Source: Microlunatus soli
GTDB lineage: Bacteria > Actinomycetota > Actinomycetes > Propionibacteriales > Propionibacteriaceae
Reading direction: 5' to 3'
DNA length: 64,000 nucleotides
NCBI RefSeq assembly: GCF_900105385.1
Contig: NZ_LT629772.1
Span: forward strand, 2,418,001-2,482,000
Below, in pieces: positions 1 to 8,322 of this stretch (positions within the stretch are counted from its first letter, which is position 1; every line of letters begins with the position of its first letter). Below the pieces are notes generated by a model, which had not been told where the DNA came from, did no database searches, and saw only the letters and a program-made list of their open reading frames with translations. A program made the position numbers and the translations under genes.

Positions 1-302
1 GGGCACTGGTCTGCGACTTCGCGCTGGTGCACGCCTGGAAGGGTGACCGGCACGGCAATCTGATCTATCGGATGTCGGCTCAGAATTTCAACCCGCTGGT
101 CGCAATGGCGGCCCGCTTCACCGTCGCCGAGGTGGAGGAGCTGGTCGAGCCCGGCGAACTCGACCCGGCCGAGATCCACACCCCCGGCGTCTACGTCCAT
201 CGCGTGCTCGGACTGACCGAGCAGCAGAACGACAAACGGATCGAACGCCGGACCACCAGACCGCGCCCGACGACCGCGTCGGTCGACGGAGGTGCGGCAT
301 GA
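1..302 (+). CDS. scoA: 3-oxoacid CoA-transferase subunit A (3' end only)
   Basis: This is the C-terminal part of the alpha subunit of a succinyl-CoA:3-ketoacid CoA-transferase; the gene begins outside the window and reads in frame from base 3. The visible sequence ([16 protein letters not shown] near the edge, then [14 protein letters not shown] and the closing [16 protein letters not shown]) is typical of the end of this subunit. The complex moves CoA between succinyl-CoA and a 3-oxoacid such as acetoacetate. The stop codon overlaps the next start (ATGA at 299-302), so the two subunits are translationally coupled. The last ~25 residues are Arg/Thr-rich and unconserved. Confidence 0.9.
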   Translation, partial: ALVCDFALVHAWKGDRHGNLIYRMSAQNFNPLVAMAARFTVAEVEELVEPGELDPAEIHTPGVYVHRVLGLTEQQNDKRIERRTTRPRPTTASVDGGAA

Positions 303-922
303 GCTGGAACCGCGACCAGATGGCGGCCCGCGCCGCGGCCGAGCTGTCCGACGGCAGCTACGTCAACCTCGGTATCGGGCTGCCGACCCTGGTGCCCAAC
401 TTCGTCCCCGACGACGTCGAGTTGGTGTTGCAGTCGGAGAACGGACTGCTCGGGGTCGGGGCCTACCCCTACGAGGGTGAGGAGGATCCCGATCTGATCA
501 ACGCCGGCAAGGAGACCGTCACGCTGCGCCCGGGCGCGTCGATCTTCGACTCGGCGACCTCGTTCGGGATGATCAGGGGCGGCAAGATCGACGCCGCCAT
601 CCTCGGGGCGATGCAGGTCTCGGTCGGAGGCGACATCGCCAACTGGATGATCCCCGGCAAGATGATCAAGGGGATGGGCGGCGCGATGGACCTGGTGCAC
701 GGCGCCAAGCGGGTGATCGTGCTGATGGAGCACGTCGCCAAGGACGGCTCGTACAAGATCGTCAACGAGTGCTCGCTCCCCTACACCGGACGTGGCGTGG
801 TGAACCGGATCATCACCGATCTGGGAGTCATCGACGTCACGCCGGGAGGACTCAAGCTGGTCGAGCTGGCACCGGATGTCACCGAGGACGAGATCCGCAG
901 CAAGACCGAACCAGCGCTGTGA
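299..922 (+). CDS. scoB: 3-oxoacid CoA-transferase subunit B
   Basis: Beta subunit of the CoA-transferase, 207 aa, the normal length. The catalytic glutamate lies in [11 protein letters not shown] (about residues 46-56), the family's conserved SENG motif, and the substrate-pocket segment around [14 protein letters not shown] (about 96-109) is intact. The start is fixed by the ATGA overlap with scoA. The stop directly abuts the stop of the convergent membrane-protein gene at 923, with no base between them, so transcripts from the two strands probably overlap. Confidence 0.93.
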   Translation: MSWNRDQMAARAAAELSDGSYVNLGIGLPTLVPNFVPDDVELVLQSENGLLGVGAYPYEGEEDPDLINAGKETVTLRPGASIFDSATSFGMIRGGKIDAAILGAMQVSVGGDIANWMIPGKMIKGMGGAMDLVHGAKRVIVLMEHVAKDGSYKIVNECSLPYTGRGVVNRIITDLGVIDVTPGGLKLVELAPDVTEDEIRSKTEPAL

Positions 923-1291
923 TCAGCGAGGCGGCGGCGGGTACAGGTTGGTCGACGGCGGGTACGGTGTCGGCGTCTGAGGCACCGGCCGTCGCCGGCC
1001 GAGCACCACACTGACGGCCAACAGGATCACGCCGGCACCGATCAGGACCGTTCGGCCGATGTTCTGCAGGCCCATGACCATCAGCAGCTGATCGGTGCCG
1101 ACCTGCTGCAGTCGGGTGCCCATCACCAGGTTGAAGATCACCGCGCCGAGGAATCCGAGCATGATCAACAACAGCCCGACGACGCCGGCCGTCTGGGAGC
1201 GTCCGGTGGTCCGTTGCAGGATCAGTATCAGAGCGACCACCGCACCGGCGATCTCCACCAGCACAGGAAATGACGCGATCAGGGCACTCAT
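923..1291 (-). CDS. small integral membrane protein with Pro-rich tail
   Basis: A 122-aa protein of unknown function with three to four hydrophobic segments (about residues 8-26, 37-57, 66-72 and 78-97) and a short proline/tyrosine-rich cytoplasmic-type tail (PTPYPPSTNLYPPPPR). The start ATG at 1291 overlaps the stop of the upstream membrane gene (ATGA), so the two are coupled. I chose this start over an upstream in-frame extension because the extension would run through the neighbouring gene. I do not recognise the family. Confidence 0.7.
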   Translation of the reverse strand: MSALIASFPVLVEIAGAVVALILILQRTTGRSQTAGVVGLLLIMLGFLGAVIFNLVMGTRLQQVGTDQLLMVMGLQNIGRTVLIGAGVILLAVSVVLGRRRPVPQTPTPYPPSTNLYPPPPR

Positions 1292-1620
1292 CCGAGCCGC
1301 CGTTCGCCGGCCGTCCGAGCGGCTCCGAAAGCGATCAGGATCAACGCTGCCGCCAGGATCAACGCGAACAGGGTGTAGATGCCGGCATTCAGGTTGCCGA
1401 CACCGATGGCGCTCAGATCGAGGCTCCGCATCAGCCGCGGCACCAGGACGGAATAGGCAGACTGCAGCACGCCCACCACGATCAACATTCCGATGCCGAT
1501 CGCGGCCAGCGTGCGAGCCCCACCGCGGGCGGCGATCAGCACGACGACCAACGCGACGATCTCGCAGACTAGGAGCAACACGGTAGGAGCCCCGACTGCG
1601 AACAACAGGGACGACCCCAC
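1288..1620 (-). CDS. small integral membrane protein
   Basis: A 110-aa protein with a GTG start at 1620 preceded by AAGGGG. It has three clear hydrophobic stretches (about residues 5-31, 36-55 and 80-100) and few charged residues. It lies in the middle of a three-gene run of small membrane proteins on the minus strand, 39 bp after 1660-2103 and overlapping 923-1291 by 4 bp. Function is unknown. The run may be a membrane complex, or only small proteins sharing one transcript. Confidence 0.7.
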   Translation of the reverse strand: MGSSLLFAVGAPTVLLLVCEIVALVVVLIAARGGARTLAAIGIGMLIVVGVLQSAYSVLVPRLMRSLDLSAIGVGNLNAGIYTLFALILAAALILIAFGAARTAGERRLG

Positions 1621-1659
1621 TGATCACCCCTTCTGGATCGGACTGCACCATCGGCGTGC

Positions 1660-2103
1660 TCAGTGAACCACGACAGGGGTTCGTTCCTCGGTGTCCGCCG
1701 GACGATAGGTCAGCAGCGCGATCGACCCGGTCACCACCAGCGCGATGTGCGCCACCCGAAGGAACGGGAACAACGGCGACGTGTCACCGCCGAGCGCCTC
1801 CAGCATCGAGTGCCCGGTGGCCACCTCGGCAACCATCGGCACCACCATGGACGCCGTACCGAGGACCCCGAGCAAGATCAACAAGATCCAGCGCGTCGCC
1901 CGATACCCGCGCCAGGTGAGCGCGATCAGCACGAACGCAGTGGCATAGACGGCAAGCCGTACACCGATCTGGAGCTGCCACCCGGGTGGCAGCCCGGTGG
2001 TCAGCAGGAAGGTGATGACGGCGACCGCCGATTCGGCGATGCCCGCGATCACAGCGAGCGTGAGACAACTGCAGGCGACTCGGAGCGTCGTCGAGGAATT
2101 CAT
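1660..2103 (-). CDS. four-helix membrane protein of unknown function
   Basis: A 147-aa polytopic protein with hydrophobic segments at about residues 7-33, 46-64, 70-95 and 112-131, starting at ATG 2103. It is the first gene of the three small membrane-protein genes. The layout resembles many uncharacterised actinobacterial four-helix proteins; no catalytic motif is visible. Aspartokinase lies upstream on the same strand (its stop is 80 bp away), so read-through from lysC is possible. Confidence 0.7.
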   Translation of the reverse strand: MNSSTTLRVACSCLTLAVIAGIAESAVAVITFLLTTGLPPGWQLQIGVRLAVYATAFVLIALTWRGYRATRWILLILLGVLGTASMVVPMVAEVATGHSMLEALGGDTSPLFPFLRVAHIALVVTGSIALLTYRPADTEERTPVVVH

Positions 2104-2183
2104 CCCTCAACCCTGCTGATCTGACCCCGCGATCACGATCCTGCAGTCCTCCCGATCAGCACGGGGGATACCCCGAGGTCGGG

Positions 2184-2702
2184 TCAGCGGCCGGTGCCGG
2201 CGTAGACGACGGCCTCGTCCTCGGAGTCCAGACCGAAGGCGGTGTGGGCGGCGCGGACGGCACGGTCCACATCCTCGCCGTCGACCACGACCGAGATCCG
2301 GATCTCGGAGGTGGAGATCATCTCGATGTTGACCTGCGCCTCGGAGAGCGAGGCGAAGAACTTCGCGGTGACGCCGGGGTGGGACCGCATGCCGACGCCG
2401 ACGACCGACACCTTGCCGATCTGGTCGTCGTAGAGCAGATCCTCGAAGCCGACGCTGTCCTTCAGCGCGTTCAGGGTGTCGATCGCGGCCTTGCCGTCGG
2501 TCTTCGGCAGGGTGAAGGAGATGTCGGTCCGGCCGGTGGCCACCGCCGACACGTTCTGCACGATCATGTCGATGTTGACCTCGATGGTGGAGATCGCCTC
2601 GAAGATCCGCGCCGCCTCACCGACCCGGTCCGGCACGCCGACGATCGTGATCTTGGCCTCGCCGCGATCATGCGCGACGCCGGAGATGATGGCCTGTTCC
2701 AT
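2184..2702 (-). CDS. lysC: aspartokinase beta subunit from an internal start
   Basis: Codon 250 of lysC is ATG (MEQAIISG) and is preceded by GAGGAGG 8 nt upstream, a nearly perfect ribosome binding site inside the reading frame. In Corynebacterium glutamicum and Bacillus the C-terminal regulatory half of this enzyme is made separately as a beta subunit from an equivalent internal start, giving an alpha2beta2 enzyme with lysine/threonine sites between ACT domains. The position (residue 250, 172-aa product) matches the corynebacterial arrangement as I recall it. Production of the beta chain here is inferred from the ribosome binding site and from homology. Confidence 0.75.
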   Translation of the reverse strand: MEQAIISGVAHDRGEAKITIVGVPDRVGEAARIFEAISTIEVNIDMIVQNVSAVATGRTDISFTLPKTDGKAAIDTLNALKDSVGFEDLLYDDQIGKVSVVGVGMRSHPGVTAKFFASLSEAQVNIEMISTSEIRISVVVDGEDVDRAVRAAHTAFGLDSEDEAVVYAGTGR

Positions 2703-3449
2703 GGCGGATCCCTCCTCGAGATCGGTAACCCAGGTGCCCTCCTTGGTGGTGAAGGAGGAACGGACGTGGACGGGGACGTGCTCGCGGCGGGCGTACTCCA
2801 CACACCGCAGATGCAGGATCTTGGCGCCACAGGCGGCCATCTCCAGCATCTCCTCATAACTGATCTTGGGGATCCGCCGGGCGTTCGGCGCGATCCGCGG
2901 GTCGGCGGTGAAGACACCGTCGACGTCGGTGTAGATCTCGCAGTAGTCCGCACCGAGCGACGCGGCCAGCGCGACCGCTGTGGTGTCCGAGCCACCGCGA
3001 CCGATGGTGGTGATGTCCTTGGTGTCCTGGCTGACGCCCTGGAATCCGGCGACGATCACCACGTCGCCGCCCTCCAGCGCGGATGCGATCCGGCCCGGCG
3101 TGATGTCGATGATCCGGGCGTTGCCGTGGGTGCCGGTGGTGATCACACCGGCCTGTGACCCGGTGAAGGACCGCGCCTGCAGACCGTGATCGCCGATCGC
3201 CATCGCCAGCAGCGCCGCACTCATCCGTTCGCCGGAGGTCAGCAGCATGTCCAGCTCGCGGGGCGCCGGCTGCGGCGACACCTGCATCGCCAGATCCATC
3301 AGTTCATCGGTGGTGTCACCCATCGCCGAGATGACGACCACGACCTCGTGCCCGGCCTGCCGCGTCGCCACGACGCGCTTCGCCACCCGCTTGATGCTTT
3401 CGGCATCAGCAACCGACGAACCGCCAAATTTCTGCACGACGCGTGCCAC
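2184..3449 (-). CDS. lysC: aspartokinase (alpha subunit)
   Basis: Aspartate kinase phosphorylates aspartate in the first step of the lysine/threonine/methionine pathway and, in bacteria, of diaminopimelate for cell wall. The N-terminal kinase domain starts [18 protein letters not shown] with the KFGGSS ATP motif and contains [14 protein letters not shown] and [13 protein letters not shown]. The last ~170 residues are two ACT domains ([28 protein letters not shown]). Length 421 aa is standard for the actinobacterial two-subunit enzyme. The GTG start at 3449 has GAAGGAG 8 nt upstream and matches the family N-terminus; a longer frame to 3491 adds unconserved residues. An internal start (separate entry) would give the beta subunit. 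Confidence 0.95.
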   Translation of the reverse strand: MARVVQKFGGSSVADAESIKRVAKRVVATRQAGHEVVVVISAMGDTTDELMDLAMQVSPQPAPRELDMLLTSGERMSAALLAMAIGDHGLQARSFTGSQAGVITTGTHGNARIIDITPGRIASALEGGDVVIVAGFQGVSQDTKDITTIGRGGSDTTAVALAASLGADYCEIYTDVDGVFTADPRIAPNARRIPKISYEEMLEMAACGAKILHLRCVEYARREHVPVHVRSSFTTKEGTWVTDLEEGSAMEQAIISGVAHDRGEAKITIVGVPDRVGEAARIFEAISTIEVNIDMIVQNVSAVATGRTDISFTLPKTDGKAAIDTLNALKDSVGFEDLLYDDQIGKVSVVGVGMRSHPGVTAKFFASLSEAQVNIEMISTSEIRISVVVDGEDVDRAVRAAHTAFGLDSEDEAVVYAGTGR

Positions 3450-3607
3450 GCGAGGAACTCCTTCTGTTCGACACTCCGACGCGGGCACCATACAGGAAAT
3501 ATTGTCGTGAACCGATTCTTATATGTGCACCGCGGACGACCCTTCGACCACTGTAGACGCCACTGCCCGTCGGCCGCGATTCCGTCCCGCCGGGCCGACC
3601 TATTGAA

Positions 3608-3637
3608 AGACTACGTTTAAAAGACTACGTTTAACAC
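3608..3637 (+). promoter_or_regulatory. tandem 14-bp repeat overlapping the regulator promoter
   Basis: AGACTACGTTTA occurs twice (3608-3619 and 3622-3633) at a 14-bp period, immediately before the GTG start at 3638. The second copy supplies a TACGTT box 6 nt from the start codon, so it is probably also the -10 element of a leaderless transcript. The position fits autoregulation by the winged-helix regulator that follows. Confidence 0.5.
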
Positions 3638-4285
3638 GTGCCGATCGACGAGCGACCCGCAGCAGCGTCACCCGATGCCCGCACGATCCGTGCCTTGGCG
3701 CATCCGCTCCGACTGCGGATTCTCGACGTGCTCGGCGAGTTCGGACCACTCAGCGCAACTCAGGTCAGTGAACACGTGGACGAGAGTCCGCAGAGTTGTT
3801 CGTTCCACCTCAGGACCCTTGCCCGGTATGGATACGTCGAAGATGCCGGCGGCGGGCAGGGCCGCAACCGGCCGTGGAAGCTGAGCAATCGCACCACCTA
3901 TTGGAGTCCGGTCGGCGCCGACGCCGAGACAACTGCCGCGATCGCTGCTGCACAGGCCGCCGTGGACGCCGCGCACCAGGAACACGTCCGGACTTGGCGT
4001 CGAAGAGCACCAACGGCACCCAGCGTGTGGCAGCAGAGCAACTTCGAGATGTCGTTCGACACCTGGCTCACACCAGACGAGATGCGACAGGTCAGTGCCG
4101 GGATCTCGGCCGCCATCCGGAGCGTGGTCGAGGGACGGACCAAGCAGCCCGGCCAAGCCCGAGTGCTGCTCCACGCCTCCGGCTTCCCCATCGGCGAAGA
4201 ACTACCCGAGGCCGCCGGCCCCGAGGACCCGGCCGAGTCCGGACAGGCACAACAACGCGATCCATCGAACGTCGAAGGGACCTGA
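3638..4285 (+). CDS. ArsR-type winged-helix transcriptional regulator
   Basis: A 215-aa DNA-binding regulator. Residues ~15-85 form a winged helix: IRALAHPLRLRILDVLGEFG, then the recognition helix region QVSEHVDESPQSCSFHLRTL and a wing ending near GRNRPWKLS. The C-terminal half is long for an ArsR protein and resembles actinobacterial helix-turn-helix proteins with an uncharacterised sensor region; no metal-binding cysteine cluster is present. The GTG start has no Shine-Dalgarno but sits 6 nt after a TACGTT box, so it is probably leaderless. It precedes a nucleotidyltransferase by 4 bp and probably controls it and itself. Confidence 0.85.
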   Translation: MPIDERPAAASPDARTIRALAHPLRLRILDVLGEFGPLSATQVSEHVDESPQSCSFHLRTLARYGYVEDAGGGQGRNRPWKLSNRTTYWSPVGADAETTAAIAAAQAAVDAAHQEHVRTWRRRAPTAPSVWQQSNFEMSFDTWLTPDEMRQVSAGISAAIRSVVEGRTKQPGQARVLLHASGFPIGEELPEAAGPEDPAESGQAQQRDPSNVEGT

Positions 4286-4289
4286 TTCG

Positions 4290-4976
4290 ATGCGACGTAC
4301 CGACACACGCACACCGAACACGACGCCGCTGCCAGCGGCGATCCAGCTCCCCTGGTGGCCCGGCAACTGGGATCCCTGGATGCCGCACCAGCTCGCCGCA
4401 AAACTCGCCGACATCGATGCCCGGTGGTGTGTTGTCGGCGGCTGGGCCCTCGACCTGTTCACCGGCGTTGTCCACCGTGAACACGAAGATCTGGAGATCA
4501 TCGTCCCGCGCGATTCGTTTCCGCTGATCCGGCAGCGGCTCGAACCGGAACTCACCTTCTACGTCTCCGGAGCCGAGGGGCAATGGCCGGTGGACACTGC
4601 CGGAACCGCCTACGACAAGTACCAGCAGACGTTCGGCCGCGACGAATCAACCGGCAAGTTCGTCCTGGACGTCATGCGGGTCGCCGACACCGGAGTCTGG
4701 GAACTCGCCAACCACCCAGAGATCGTCCGGCCCTGGAGCGAATCGATCGAGTTCACCGGCGCCGGTGTGCCCTACCTACGTCCAGAACAGGTTCTGATCT
4801 ACAAAGCGTTGGGGATCAACGACGCGGAGGAGCCACGATTGAAGGATTCCAACGACTTCCTCTACGTCCTTCCCTATCTCGAACCAGGAGGTCGAGCATG
4901 GCTGGAACACACGCTCGCATTGCTGAGGCCCGAGCACCCCTGGCTACGCACTCTTGACCTCGTCACCACCGGCTAG
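4290..4976 (+). CDS. nucleotidyltransferase of the aminoglycoside/lincosamide adenylyltransferase type
   Basis: A 228-aa protein with the nucleotidyltransferase signature VVGGWALDLFTG (about residues 50-61) followed by HREHEDLEIIV, which carries the acidic metal-binding pair. This is the pattern of the ANT(2'')/Lin-type and related HEPN-less transferase families. The real substrate cannot be read from the sequence; many such chromosomal proteins are not proven resistance enzymes. The start ATG at 4290 is 4 bp after the regulator stop, with a GAAGGGA ribosome binding site; a longer frame would overlap the regulator. Together they look like a two-gene operon. Confidence 0.75.
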   Translation: MRRTDTRTPNTTPLPAAIQLPWWPGNWDPWMPHQLAAKLADIDARWCVVGGWALDLFTGVVHREHEDLEIIVPRDSFPLIRQRLEPELTFYVSGAEGQWPVDTAGTAYDKYQQTFGRDESTGKFVLDVMRVADTGVWELANHPEIVRPWSESIEFTGAGVPYLRPEQVLIYKALGINDAEEPRLKDSNDFLYVLPYLEPGGRAWLEHTLALLRPEHPWLRTLDLVTTG

Positions 4977-5181
4977 CCGCCTCGGTGTCGCCATGGTTGA
5001 CACGGCCGTGTTGCTCCGCCAAGATCAAGTTTGGCGTTGACTGACGCCGAGCCTCTGAGGGGCCGCCCAGCCGGATCCTCGTGTTGGCGAAGGGGAATCT
5101 GCCCTCACTGTCACTTTCATTTTTCGGGCCTGTTTCGAGTGCCGCGCTGCTGGGGGCGAAGGCATGTCGAGGAGGCTTGTC

Positions 5182-5922
5182 ATGACCAAGCAGGACAGTT
5201 CGAACAATGCACGTGCGGCGGGACGGAAGTATCGCGAAGCTGCACCGGTGACGGTTCCGACCGACCCGATCGCGGGCGAGCTCGTCACCGAGACCTTCGA
5301 CTACGACGGCGGCCGCCAGGTCACGGTGTACGTTCCGGCCGATCGTCCCGAAGCCGTCGTGTTCGCCGGTGACGGTCAGCTGATCTCGCAGTGGGGCGGA
5401 TACCTTGAGGCGGCCGCCGACGTGCCGGCCACGATGATCGTGGGCGCCCACCGCACCGATGCCGACGATGAGATGGTGCGCATCGGGGAGTATTCACCGT
5501 CCTTCGACAAGGCCCGCTTCGCAGCCCACGAGCAGTTCTTCGTCCAGGACGTACGGCAGTGGGTGCGGTCACGCTTCGGTGTCACGCTGCCCACTGACCG
5601 CACCGCGGTGTGCGGGGTGTCGGCCGGCGCAGAACTCGCACTGGCCACCGGAATCCGGCATCCCGACATCTACGGCGCGGTGTTCGCCGCCTCTCCAGGT
5701 GGTGGCTATCGGCCACCGGAGACCATGCCGGAGAAATTGCCGCGCGCCTACCTACTCGGCGGCACCGAAGAGCCGTGGTTCCTGGAGAACGCGACCCGGT
5801 GGGCCGACGCGTTGCGTGCTGCGGGGGCCGACATCGTGATGACGGCGCGTCCCGGTGATCACGGGGATCCGTTCTGGGCAGAAGAATTCCCACTGATGGT
5901 GGCGTGGGCGTTCGGAAACTGA
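5182..5922 (+). CDS. alpha/beta-hydrolase, putative esterase family
   Basis: A 246-aa hydrolase related to the esterase D / ferric-enterobactin esterase group. The nucleophile elbow is GVSAGAEL (about residues 144-151), with a likely acid/histidine pair near GGTEEPWF and GDHGDPFW. No signal peptide is visible. The start ATG at 5182 has GAGGAGG 6 nt upstream and is preferred to ATG 5164. Its first ~22 residues (MTKQDSSNNARAAGRKYREA) resemble the N-terminus of the next gene, although the rest of the two proteins is unrelated; see findings. The 205 bp upstream show no gene. Confidence 0.85.
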   Translation: MTKQDSSNNARAAGRKYREAAPVTVPTDPIAGELVTETFDYDGGRQVTVYVPADRPEAVVFAGDGQLISQWGGYLEAAADVPATMIVGAHRTDADDEMVRIGEYSPSFDKARFAAHEQFFVQDVRQWVRSRFGVTLPTDRTAVCGVSAGAELALATGIRHPDIYGAVFAASPGGGYRPPETMPEKLPRAYLLGGTEEPWFLENATRWADALRAAGADIVMTARPGDHGDPFWAEEFPLMVAWAFGN

Positions 5923-5952
5923 CCGATCGCCTCGCGGAGGGTTCTCCTTGTC

Positions 5953-6934
5953 ATGACCAAGCAGAGCAGTTTCAAACGCGCGGCACGTGAACGTGCCCGT
6001 GCTACCGGACAGCGATACACCCAGGCCCGGGCCGATCTGGAGTTGGCGAATCGGCAGGCCTTCATCGGTTCCCGACCGTTTGAGCAGACGGCGCTGAAGG
6101 CTCACCTCGAGCGGCACTACGGAATCGAGATCTACTCGATCCTGCCGATCGACGATGATCCGGCTACCCGCCCCGCCGGCTCCTGGCCCGGCCACTACCC
6201 CTCGACGCTGGTCGTCAAGCACACCGACGGCCAACAGTGGATTGCGCGGGTCTTCTCCTCGTCGACAGACCGCGTCAGTCGTGTCCGGGGCGATGCAGAA
6301 GTCCTGCAGTTCCTCGCTGCCAACCGCTTCCCCGCCGAACAGATCGCCCACCAGGATCCCGTCACCGTTCTCGACGGCAACGGGATCATCGTGACCGACC
6401 TCATCGACGGCGGACGCCCGAGTGCCGCCTCACCGCAGGTGTGGTCGGAGATGGCGAATCTTCTGGGGCAGCTGCATAGCCTTCCCCCGGCAGGCGGCGC
6501 GACCACCAGGGACGGTGGCGCCGAGGAACACGGTGACGGCTCACACGTGGGACGGCCGAAAGAGCAACTACCATCCCTGGGCAGCCGTCGGCACACCCGG
6601 CAACATCTCGATCGTCGGCTGGGCCGGGTCGGGGCGTGGGCCCAGACTGCCCGCACTGGCCTGGCTGCTGCGTACCGCCGACGAACGCAACGGCTCGCAG
6701 AACGTTGCAGCGGTCATGCACGGCTACTGCCGGCATGTCCGACTCACCGACGACGAACTCGACCGGCTTCCGTCCATCCTCAACATGCGGCCACTATGGC
6801 TGGAATGCCTCGACTTCCGGATGGCGGTCGCCGATGGCCGCGGCCGCTCCTTGAACGAGGGTTGGATGCAGCCTTCCAGTCTGGAGTCCACTCAGCGATT
6901 GGCCGCACGGGCAACGAAGTTGGCGCGAAGCTAG
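5953..6934 (+). pseudogene. frameshifted phosphotransferase (aminoglycoside phosphotransferase fold)
   Basis: The first ~193 codons read as the N-terminal lobe of a kinase-like phosphotransferase (STLVVKHTDGQQWIARVF, GDAEVLQFLAANRFPAEQ, GIIVTDLI). The conserved C-terminal part then continues in the +1 frame up to 6934 (GWAGSGRGPRLPALAWLL, then MHGYCRHVRLTDDELDRLP). The shift falls near 6535-6575, where the segment that should hold the catalytic HGD motif is missing, and the later Asp-containing IDW-type motif reads IVGW. The gene therefore appears broken, with no intact active site. The in-frame continuation to 7050 is Arg-rich nonsense overlapping the next gene. The N-terminus carries the ARATGQRYTQAR-type segment shared with the esterase upstream. 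Confidence 0.75.
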
Positions 6935-7030
6935 CAGGGTCCCGGCCGAAGGCGATTTCAGCACCGGGCTGCCTGGACCTTTCCCAATTGGGCGGAACGC
7001 CGGACTCGTCTCGCCGCCGTGACCTTCAAC

Positions 7031-7042
7031 TAGGCTCCACCC
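7031..7042 (+). promoter_or_regulatory. -10 box of a probable leaderless transcript
   Basis: TAGGCT at 7031-7036 is followed by 6 nt and then the GTG start at 7043; no Shine-Dalgarno is present. Confidence 0.45.
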
Positions 7043-8050
7043 GTGCCTGATACACGAGTCATCCGTTGGGGAATTGCCGGTCCGGGTCGGATCGCCGATG
7101 CCGAGGCAGGTGACTTCGGCCTGGTGCCGGATGCCGAGTTGGTCGCGGTCGGGTCCCGTTCGGCGGACCGGGCCCGGGCGTTCGCAGATCGGCACGGCAT
7201 CGAACGCAGCTACGGCAGCTATCGGGAGTTGATCACCGACCCGGAGCTGGACGCGATCTACATCACCACGCCGCACCCGCAGCACCTGGCGATCGCCCGG
7301 GCCGCGATCGAGGCGGGCAAGGCGGTGCTGGTGGAGAAGACGTTCACCGCGACGGTGGCGGGGGCCGAGGAGTTGCGGGAGCTCGCCCGGACCCGGAAGG
7401 TGTTCGCGATGGAGGCGATGTGGACCCGCTTCCTTCCTGCCTACGAACAGATCCGAGCGCTGATCGCCGACGGTACGATCGGCGACGTCCGTCAGGTGCA
7501 GGCCGATCTGGGCGTCGACCGCCCGTACGATCCGACCGACCGGTTGTTCGACCCGAAACAGGGCGGCGGCGCGCTTCTTGATCTTGGTGTCTACCTGGTG
7601 TCGTTCGCCCAGCACATCCTCGGCGCGCCGTCGGAGATCATGATCAACGGTTCGCTCGCGCCGACCGGCGTGGACGCAGAGTTCGGTCTACTGCTCGGCT
7701 ACGACGACGGCCGGGCCGCCACCTTGCTCGGCTCGATCAAGAACGCCTCCCCCGGCTCGGCGCGGATCGTCGGCACCGGCGGTTGGATCGACGTTCCGCC
7801 CCGGTTCCATCACCCGAGCAGGATCATCGTGACCCGCAAGGGTGCCGAGCCCGAGGAGATCGACTGCACCCCGCTCGGTCATGGCTATCCGCATCAGTTC
7901 ATCGAGGTCGGCGAACGGATCCGGGCCGGCGAGATCGAGAGCCCGGTGGTGGGGTTGGACGACACGGTCGCCGTCCAACGCATCCTGAACGATGCCGCCG
8001 AGCAGCTCGGCGTGCACCATGCCGAGGACGAGACGGTTCTCGGCTCCTGA
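7043..8050 (+). CDS. Gfo/Idh/MocA-family oxidoreductase
   Basis: A 335-aa NAD(P)-dependent oxidoreductase. The Rossmann fold begins WGIAGPGRIADAEAGDF, a GxGxxA-like fingerprint with Pro in the middle, followed by VAVGSRSADRARAFADRHG. The usual EKP motif reads EKTFT (about residues 98-102), and the C-terminal domain starts near AMEAMWTRFLPAYEQI with GGGALLDLGVY. The EAMWTRF stretch is typical of the dihydrodiol dehydrogenase / 1,5-anhydrofructose-like subgroup; substrate unknown, probably a sugar or cyclitol. It stands alone between the pseudogene and a secreted protein. Confidence 0.85.
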   Translation: MPDTRVIRWGIAGPGRIADAEAGDFGLVPDAELVAVGSRSADRARAFADRHGIERSYGSYRELITDPELDAIYITTPHPQHLAIARAAIEAGKAVLVEKTFTATVAGAEELRELARTRKVFAMEAMWTRFLPAYEQIRALIADGTIGDVRQVQADLGVDRPYDPTDRLFDPKQGGGALLDLGVYLVSFAQHILGAPSEIMINGSLAPTGVDAEFGLLLGYDDGRAATLLGSIKNASPGSARIVGTGGWIDVPPRFHHPSRIIVTRKGAEPEEIDCTPLGHGYPHQFIEVGERIRAGEIESPVVGLDDTVAVQRILNDAAEQLGVHHAEDETVLGS

Positions 8051-8052
8051 CC

Positions 8053-8097
8053 CCTGACTGCCCTCCTGCTGACTGCGCGACTGCTGACTGCCCGACC
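8053..8097. repeat. short degenerate CTGACTGC repeats
   Basis: Three near-identical CTGACTGCSC units follow the stop of the oxidoreductase at spacings of about 12-20 bp. No coding role is apparent. The remaining ~220 bp to the next gene show no feature I can support. Confidence 0.35.
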
Positions 8098-8322
8098 ACC
8101 GGGTGCCGACCGCTGGCTCCTCCCCCTGGCGCAGGACCCGGGCGGCGGCCCTGTGCGACCGCAAGCTGGGCCGGCTCCGCCGACGGGTGGATATCTGCCC
8201 GGCATCCGACGCGACTCCGTAGATGGCCGGAAGATCGGTAAGAATCGACACGAACCAAATCGTGTCGGTGAGCATCTCACCAGGTGAGGTCGAGGGGGTC
8301 GACACGTGTCCGAGGGGTTGGA

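Noticed and set aside
191-733. 180-codon minus-strand frame opposite scoB
   Set aside because: It mirrors the CoA-transferase codons, has no ribosome site and no recognisable domain; a shadow of GC-rich codon use.
2244-3158. 304-codon plus-strand frame opposite aspartokinase
   Set aside because: Asp/Val/Gly-rich antisense of lysC, which has clear family motifs on the other strand.
8053-8097. CRISPR-like short repeats
   Set aside because: Units are under 12 bp with irregular spacing and no cas genes; a simple degenerate repeat.
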